NCBI RefSeq assembly: GCF_014648475.1
Contig: NZ_BMRE01000002.1
Location: 124,001-188,000 of the forward strand
DNA: 64,000 nt
Source of the DNA: Lentzea flava
GTDB taxonomy: Bacteria; Actinomycetota; Actinomycetes; Mycobacteriales; Pseudonocardiaceae
Reading direction: 5' to 3'
Shown: one piece after another, positions 58,933 to 64,000 of the stretch
Layout: each line of letters starts with the position of its first letter
Position numbering within the stretch: position 1 is the stretch's first letter
Translations under genes and position numbers: made by a program
Notes under the pieces: generated by a model
What the model was told of the DNA's origin: nothing
Database searches by the model: none
The model's input: only the letters and a program-made list of their open reading frames with translations

Positions 58933-61656
58933 GTGAACGACCAGCATGATGACCGGCAGCGCGGAGGCGAGCCGCAGTGGCCGACCGGGGACGACCCGGA
59001 CGGCGGCGGCACGAGGCGCGATGTCCCGAATCAGCCACGACCGGGCACCCCGCCCGGCGGTTTCGCGCGCCCTCCCCAGGGTGGCACGCCACCCGGTGGA
59101 TTCCCACAGCAGCAGCCCCCACGCCGCCCGAACGGACCAGGCGCGCCCCAGGGAAGCCCCCAGGGCGGTCCAGGCCGTCCACCGGCCCCTCAGGGCGGTC
59201 CTGGCGGCCGTCCCCCCACACCGCCCGGCGGCATGCCGGTGCCACCGCCTCCCGGCGGCCGTCGTCCCGGCGGCCCGAACGGCCCGAACGGTCCTGGTGG
59301 CCCTCAGGGCGGCCCCGGCGGTCCGGGACGTCCCGGTGTGCCTCAGCGTCCCGGTGAGGAGCGGACCACGCAGCTGCCGCCGGTCAACCGGCCGCCGCAG
59401 CGCGAGCCCGACCTCCTGACGCACCGCGAGCCAGAGGACGAGTTCCTGCTCGCCGGTGTCGACGACGACGAGGACGAGTACTACGACGACGAGCCGGAGC
59501 TCACCGAAGAGGAGGAGCGCCGTCTGCGCAAGAAGAAGATCTGGAAGCGCGTCCGCATCGGCGCGTTCGTCGCTCTGGGCCTGATGATCCTCGGCCCGGT
59601 GATCGCGGTCGCGGTCGCGTACCCGCTGGTCGACTGGCCGCGGCCGGACGAGGTCGCGGCGTCGCAGGACAAGACGATCACGCTGCTCTACTCCGACGGC
59701 TCGGAGATGGGCAAGATCACCTCGCCCGGTCAGAACCGGACGATGCTGACGTACGAGGAGATCCCCGACACCGTCAAGCACGCCGTGCTGGCGGCCGAGG
59801 ACGCGAACTTCTACGAAAACCCCGGCTTCGACGCCAAGGCCATCCTGCGCGCCGTCTGGATCCAGGCGACCGGTGGCTCCAGTGGTGGTTCCGGTCTGAC
59901 GCAGCAGTACATCAAGAAGGCGACCGGCAACGAAGACCCCACGCTGACCCGCAAGTTCACCGAGGTCGTCAAGGCCTTCAAGATGAGCAACGAGTCGGAC
60001 CACAACACGATCCTCACCGCATACCTCAACACGGTGTACTTCGGTCGTGGTGCGAACGGCTTCAAGGCCGCGGCGCAGGTGTACTACAAGAAGGAGATGA
60101 AGGACCTCACTCCTTCCGAGGCCGCGCTGATCGCCGCGATGATCCAGACGCCCTCGTGGTCCGAGGACAAGGCGTACTCGCAGAAGCAGTGGAAGTACGT
60201 CATGGGCCAGATGCTTCAGAAGAAGTGGATCGACCAGGCCTACTACGACTCGCAGCAGTGGCCGGAGCCGCTGTCCTTCGGGGACAACCAGCCCGGTGGT
60301 CTCGAAGGACCGCTCGCACGCGTGAGCCAGCAGGTCCAGGACGAGATGGACAGCGAGATGGTCGGCATCACGATGGAGAAGGCGCAGAAGGTCGGCGTCA
60401 CCATCCACACGACCATCGACCCGAAGATGCAGCAGGCGGCCACCGACGCGGTGAACACCGTGATGGAGGGCCAGGACCCTGAGCTGCGCACGTCGCTCAG
60501 CGCGATCGACCCGCAGTCCGGTGCGGTCCGGGCCTACTACCCCGGCAAGGACGGCCTGAAGGGCATCGACTACGCCAAGGGCACGATCCAGGAGGCCGGC
60601 TCGTCGTTCAAGCCGTTCGACCTGGTCGCCGCGCTGAAGATGGGCAAGGGCATCGGCGACACCTACGACGCGACACCGCGCACGATCGCCGGTGTGCCGA
60701 TCCGCAACGCGAGCAACACCACCTGCGGCAAGCAGTGCACCATCAGGCAGGCGATGAAGGAATCGCTCAACACCGTGTTCTACGACATGGTGGCGAGCCC
60801 CAACGGCACGGGCACCAAGGCCGTCGCGGACGCCGCGCACGCCGCGGGCATCCCGAAGACCGTCGTGGTCAACGGCAAGGCGCAGGAGACGCTGGTCGGT
60901 GAAGGCGGCAACCCGCCCAACGCCGGTATCTCCATCGGCGCGGACAACGCCCAGGTGCGGCCGTTCGACATGGCGTCGGCGTTCGCGACGTTCGCCGCGC
61001 GCGGCATGTACCGCGAGCCGTTCTTCATCACCAAGGTCCAGGGCCCCAACGGCGACATCCTCTACCAGCACGCGGACAAGGCCGTGCCCGCGTTCGACCC
61101 GGTGGAGGAGAAGAGCCGCGACATCGCGGACAACGTCACCGAGACGCTGAAGGAGATCCCGGCGTACTCGAGGATCCCGTGCGCGAACAACCGCGAGTGC
61201 GCGGGCAAGACCGGTACCCACGAGCTCCCCGACAGCGTCGACCAGAACTCGAAGGCCTGGATGGTCGGGTACACGCCGCAGCTCTCCGCGTCGGTCTGGG
61301 TCGGCAAGGACCAGGGCAACAAGCCGATCAAGGACAAGAACGGCAAGGCGATCTTCGGCAGTGGCCTGCCAGGCCAGATCTGGAAGAAGTTCATGGACGC
61401 GGCGCTCTCGGGCATGCCGGTGGAGAAGTTCGCGAAGCCGAAGCCTCTCGGCAACTTCAACCCGCCGAAGCCGTCGAACACGCTCTCGAACACCCCGTCC
61501 AACACGCCTTCCAACACTCCGTCGAACACTCCGTCCGCTCCCGTGTCGACGGAGCCGACGAGGCCGTCGGACAACCCGTGCTTCCCGCTCAAGTGCCCGC
61601 CGAGCACGTCGGGCCGGCCGAAGCCCGGTGATCCGGATCCCAACCCCACCCCCTGA
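58933..61656 (+). CDS. ponA: Class A penicillin-binding protein (transglycosylase/transpeptidase)
   Basis: A 907-residue bifunctional enzyme that polymerises and cross-links peptidoglycan outside the membrane. A long Pro/Gly-rich cytosolic N-terminus (about 1-165) and an acidic stretch (EDEFLLAGVDDDEDEYYDDE) precede the membrane span (residues 207-232). The GT51 domain has Glu289 in AAEDANFY; the usual FxxHxG after it is FYENPGF, with Asn for His. The transpeptidase has SSFK (557-560), SLN (611-613) and KTGT (759-762). The tail carries five SNT(P/L) repeats. GTG at 58933. Part of the conserved ino1-ponA region. Confidence 0.94.
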   Translation: MNDQHDDRQRGGEPQWPTGDDPDGGGTRRDVPNQPRPGTPPGGFARPPQGGTPPGGFPQQQPPRRPNGPGAPQGSPQGGPGRPPAPQGGPGGRPPTPPGGMPVPPPPGGRRPGGPNGPNGPGGPQGGPGGPGRPGVPQRPGEERTTQLPPVNRPPQREPDLLTHREPEDEFLLAGVDDDEDEYYDDEPELTEEEERRLRKKKIWKRVRIGAFVALGLMILGPVIAVAVAYPLVDWPRPDEVAASQDKTITLLYSDGSEMGKITSPGQNRTMLTYEEIPDTVKHAVLAAEDANFYENPGFDAKAILRAVWIQATGGSSGGSGLTQQYIKKATGNEDPTLTRKFTEVVKAFKMSNESDHNTILTAYLNTVYFGRGANGFKAAAQVYYKKEMKDLTPSEAALIAAMIQTPSWSEDKAYSQKQWKYVMGQMLQKKWIDQAYYDSQQWPEPLSFGDNQPGGLEGPLARVSQQVQDEMDSEMVGITMEKAQKVGVTIHTTIDPKMQQAATDAVNTVMEGQDPELRTSLSAIDPQSGAVRAYYPGKDGLKGIDYAKGTIQEAGSSFKPFDLVAALKMGKGIGDTYDATPRTIAGVPIRNASNTTCGKQCTIRQAMKESLNTVFYDMVASPNGTGTKAVADAAHAAGIPKTVVVNGKAQETLVGEGGNPPNAGISIGADNAQVRPFDMASAFATFAARGMYREPFFITKVQGPNGDILYQHADKAVPAFDPVEEKSRDIADNVTETLKEIPAYSRIPCANNRECAGKTGTHELPDSVDQNSKAWMVGYTPQLSASVWVGKDQGNKPIKDKNGKAIFGSGLPGQIWKKFMDAALSGMPVEKFAKPKPLGNFNPPKPSNTLSNTPSNTPSNTPSNTPSAPVSTEPTRPSDNPCFPLKCPPSTSGRPKPGDPDPNPTP
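61474..61533 (+). repeat. 12-bp coding repeat in the ponA tail
   Basis: Five 12-base units code SNTL then SNTP four times. It lies in the extracellular C-terminal tail, after the transpeptidase domain. Its length may vary between strains. Confidence 0.8.
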
Positions 61657-61682
61657 GGTGGCTGACGGCTGACAATTCAGAC

Positions 61683-61719
61683 AAAGCGGGGCCTGGCGCT
61701 GGACGCCAGGCCCCGCTTT
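61683..61719 (+). terminator. Terminator of ponA
   Basis: Perfect 16-base arms (AAAGCGGGGCCTGGCG and its complement) around a 5-base loop, ending CTTTG, 26 bases after the ponA stop. Confidence 0.85.
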
Positions 61720-61853
61720 GCGTTCGAGGTGATCAGCCTTGCGACGAATGGCAGACTTGACGTCGCCCTTCATTGCACCGCGAAAATGATGATCGACTTT
61801 CACCGACGACGAATTCCTGTCCAGTAGCTGCTGTTCAACCGACAACCCCCTGG

Positions 61854-61883
61854 TTGACACCACACCAGGCGGACTGTTATACC
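61854..61883 (+). promoter_or_regulatory. Promoter of the large secreted protein gene
   Basis: TTGACA (61854-61859) and TATACC (61878-61883) are separated by 18 bases, a strong housekeeping-type promoter about 100 bases upstream of the start. The rest of the 330-bp gap after ponA holds the ponA terminator and AT-rich leader with no other gene seen. Confidence 0.7.
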
Positions 61884-61986
61884 AATTTCGGGGGCGAGTG
61901 AGAACAGGAATCAAAGAGCCTCACCACCACTCGAATGGCGTATTCAGGTTTTTTGACGAAAATTGAAGAAAGAGCCTGGGGGATTC

Positions 61987-64000
61987 ATGCGCTTACCGAA
62001 GGTAAGATCGCAAGGAAAGGGCCTGCGCGGAAGATCTGAGACCGTCGCGGCGGCCGTCGTTGCAGCTTTGCTGGTCACCACAGTTGAACCGGCTTCGGCC
62101 GCGACCGACAAATCAATCGACCAGGCACCGCCGCCGGCGACCGCGGCGAGCACCGAGCCAGCGTCCGTTCCGCAGAACAAGCGGACCGAGGTGATAGGCA
62201 AGGACTGGCAGAAGTCCACCGACATCGCGTGGACCACCACCGGTGACGCCACCGGCTTCCACGTGCTCGGGGCTCGCGCGAGTGACGGCTACGCGTGGCG
62301 CACCGTCACGTCGCTGGTCGAGCCGGGCTTCGAAGCCGACCAGTGGATCGGCAACGCGTGCGCCACCGCTTCCGGCAAGAAGCTCGTGGTCGTCTACGCG
62401 CCACGAACCTTCACCAACAAGAACCACCTGTTCGAGCGCGGCGGCTTCACCGCGACGGTCGACCTCGAGACCGGTGCCGTGACGAAACTGCCGGTGCACA
62501 GCACCATCGCCTACTACAGTCCCGGCTGCGGCAACGGCGAACGTGCGGTGATCACCCAGCTCGCGACGGAGTCGAAGGGCAAGACGCGGCTGGTCGAGAT
62601 CGACGCGGCGGCGGCGACCGCGACCGAGCCCATCGAGATCTCGGGCCAGGTGACCTCGGCGATTCCCACCAAGGACGGCATTGTCGCCGCGGACGACGGC
62701 CGGCTCATCACCGTGGACGCCAAGGGAGCACGGCATCTCGCCAAGACCTCCTCTTTGCCGTTCTACCTGCGGACGGACTCCGACGGCGGCGTCGTCTTCC
62801 TGGACACCGAAGGCGGGACGTCGTTCGTCCGACGGCTCGAGCGGGTCACCAAGAACGCTCCGGTGAAGACCCTGGCCAAGGGACCGCTGACCGAGCTCGG
62901 GCTGACCGCGAGCGCGACCGGCAAGGTCTTCATCACCGGCAAGGCCGACGAGGTCAAGCAGCTCCCGGCGAGCGTCGCCCGTGCTGACGTGCCCAAGTCG
63001 AGCACGATGTCGGTGCGTGGCGAGCTCGCTGTGACGGGTGTGCAACGGGCCAGGACACCGGACCAGGGCGCCGTTCAGGCGGATCCGGCGGCTTCGAAGC
63101 CCGTGCGCGTCGAGGCGAAGGTCGCGGCGACCGGGAAGTCCGCGGCGTTCACAGTTCTGCCGCAGGCCCAGTCCGCGGTCGGCTCAGCGCCGAGCCCGAA
63201 GCTCTCCGCCTCCGGCGGTGAGATGACGGCGGCTGGATCGCCGAACAGCCCGCTCGACGACGAGTCCGTGTGCGCGATTCCGCGCAGCAGCGCGAACATC
63301 CAGGTCTACCAACCGACTCCTCGGCAAGTCGAGTGGGCGGTGGACTACGCCGTCACGGGCGGACTGAACATCCAGCGCGAGGTGAACTGGAAGCAGTCGG
63401 GGATGACGAGCGCGTGGACGCCGCAGGGGCTGTTCCCACCGATCCCGCTCGAAGGCGGCGGTTCGGTCCCGCCGCAGGTGATGCTGGGCATCCTCGCCCA
63501 GGAGTCCAACCTCTGGCAGGCCTCGCGCTACGCGCTTCCCGGCGTGACCAGCAACCCGTTGATCGGCAACTTCTACGGCGTCAACATCTACGACGCGAAC
63601 CCGGACAACGACTGGGACATCAGGTGGGATCACGCCGACTGCGGCTACGGCATCACGCAGATCACCGACGGAATGCGCAAAGCGGGACGCGAAAAGCCAG
63701 GTGAGATCGCGCTGCCGGCGAACAAGCAGCTCGCGGTCGCCGTCGACTTCGCCACCAACATCGCAGCCGGCCTGCGCATCCTGCAGGACAAGTGGAACCA
63801 GACCCGCAGGGCCGGGATGAAGGTCAACGACGGTGACCCGCAGTGGCTGGAGAACTGGTACTTCGCCGTGTGGGCCTACAACTCGGGGTTCAACCCGCAG
63901 AACGGCAGCAACCCATGGGGGCTCGGCTGGGCGAACAACGCCGCCAACCCGAACTACCCGCGCAGCCGCGCGCCGTTCCTCGAGAACGGGTACGCCGATG
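61987..64000 (+). CDS. Large secreted protein with SLT (lysozyme-like) domain, 5' part
   Basis: An open frame of 671 codons that runs off the right edge. ATG at 61987 is preceded by GGGGGA. The signal peptide is residues 1-40 (basic start, VAAAVVAALLVTTVEPASA). Residues about 65-330 have repeating beta-strand text with short Gly/Asp turns, like a beta-propeller (for example VVVYAPRTF, VVFLDTEGG). From about 480 is a lysozyme-like transglycosylase domain: AQESNLWQAS with a likely catalytic Glu506, and CGYGITQITDGM, then WYFAVWAYNSGFNP. A cell-wall remodelling role is likely. Whether RHS, golvesin-like or cell-wall-binding domains follow cannot be seen. Confidence 0.85.
   Translation, partial: MRLPKVRSQGKGLRGRSETVAAAVVAALLVTTVEPASAATDKSIDQAPPPATAASTEPASVPQNKRTEVIGKDWQKSTDIAWTTTGDATGFHVLGARASDGYAWRTVTSLVEPGFEADQWIGNACATASGKKLVVVYAPRTFTNKNHLFERGGFTATVDLETGAVTKLPVHSTIAYYSPGCGNGERAVITQLATESKGKTRLVEIDAAAATATEPIEISGQVTSAIPTKDGIVAADDGRLITVDAKGARHLAKTSSLPFYLRTDSDGGVVFLDTEGGTSFVRRLERVTKNAPVKTLAKGPLTELGLTASATGKVFITGKADEVKQLPASVARADVPKSSTMSVRGELAVTGVQRARTPDQGAVQADPAASKPVRVEAKVAATGKSAAFTVLPQAQSAVGSAPSPKLSASGGEMTAAGSPNSPLDDESVCAIPRSSANIQVYQPTPRQVEWAVDYAVTGGLNIQREVNWKQSGMTSAWTPQGLFPPIPLEGGGSVPPQVMLGILAQESNLWQASRYALPGVTSNPLIGNFYGVNIYDANPDNDWDIRWDHADCGYGITQITDGMRKAGREKPGEIALPANKQLAVAVDFATNIAAGLRILQDKWNQTRRAGMKVNDGDPQWLENWYFAVWAYNSGFNPQNGSNPWGLGWANNAANPNYPRSRAPFLENGYAD

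Noticed and set aside
58738..61914. Very long minus-strand open frame opposite ponA (1,058 codons)
   Set aside because: It is the shadow of ponA in GC-rich sequence. The product is an Arg/Val/Leu/Asp mix with no domains, and ponA has all catalytic motifs.

Overview
The window is chromosomal DNA from a very GC-rich actinobacterium. Dense genes with 4-bp (ATGA/GTGA) or 1-bp (TGATG) overlaps, frequent GTG starts, a GTP-type PEP carboxykinase, mycosin, trmB, and the ino1-padR / DUF5318-ponA block all point to Actinomycetota. Protein flavour (DUF3311/SSS pair, DUF6802-like protein, iniA/iniC-like dynamins, tandem PhoX) suggests Pseudonocardiaceae (Lentzea, Saccharothrix, Actinosynnema type); this family placement is inference. 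No tRNA, rRNA, CRISPR array, insertion sequence or prophage was seen. ino1-padR-DUF5318-ponA, pckG and trmB all lie in the oriC-proximal part of the Mycobacterium tuberculosis chromosome, so the window may be oriC-proximal, but dnaA and dnaN are not in it.

Layout. 1-10 kb: the start of a membrane protein, a GH63-type glucosidase, a polar amino-acid ABC importer operon (binding protein, permease, ATPase), a solenoid membrane protein, and a GH38-like protein that has lost most of its catalytic domain. 10-17 kb: a ROK sugar kinase whose 3' end is repeated twice downstream as decayed copies; then a 5-oxoproline locus (pxpA, FadR-type regulator, DUF3311, SSS symporter, secreted pyroglutamyl-peptidase-like enzyme) and a septum-formation-type lipoprotein. 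17-20.5 kb: a phased cluster of DnaA-box-like 9-mers, pckG, and an Asp-rich calcium-binding-repeat protein. 20.6-23.6 kb: a four-gene cupredoxin/CopD operon, one member carrying a duplicated C-terminal module. 23.7-27.5 kb: a dynamin/GrpE-like/dynamin operon. 27.5-35.4 kb: regulators and their targets (GntR, a NarL-type two-component system, TetR with SDR and PPOX, LysR with darcynin, HAD, F420-type PPOX).

35.5-39.3 kb: two paralogous ABC-2 ATPases around one permease, and an orphan mycosin. 39.4-45.8 kb: trmB, an atypical nitric-oxide-synthase-like haem protein, an orphan histidine kinase, micro-ORFs with a strong stem-loop, an amidohydrolase and an SDR. 45.8-53.1 kb: two MFS transporters, a DUF3455 secreted protein and two tandem PhoX phosphatases. 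53.1-58.3 kb: HAD phosphatase, membrane protein, S41 protease with divergent ArsR, a frameshifted SDR, ino1 and padR. 58.4-64 kb: DUF5318 protein, the class A penicillin-binding protein PonA, and the first 671 codons of a large secreted protein with a lysozyme-like transglycosylase domain.

The best candidates for undescribed biology are the NOS-like protein with an altered haem loop and no C-terminal pterin segment (40746-41906), the micro-ORF/stem-loop unit (43400-43628), the helically phased DnaA-box cluster (17314-17385), the proposed pyroglutamate scavenging locus (11416-16296), and the dynamin-GrpE-dynamin operon (23760-27459). No single obvious new defence system is present. Starts were chosen from ribosome-binding sites and domain boundaries; alternatives are noted where open.
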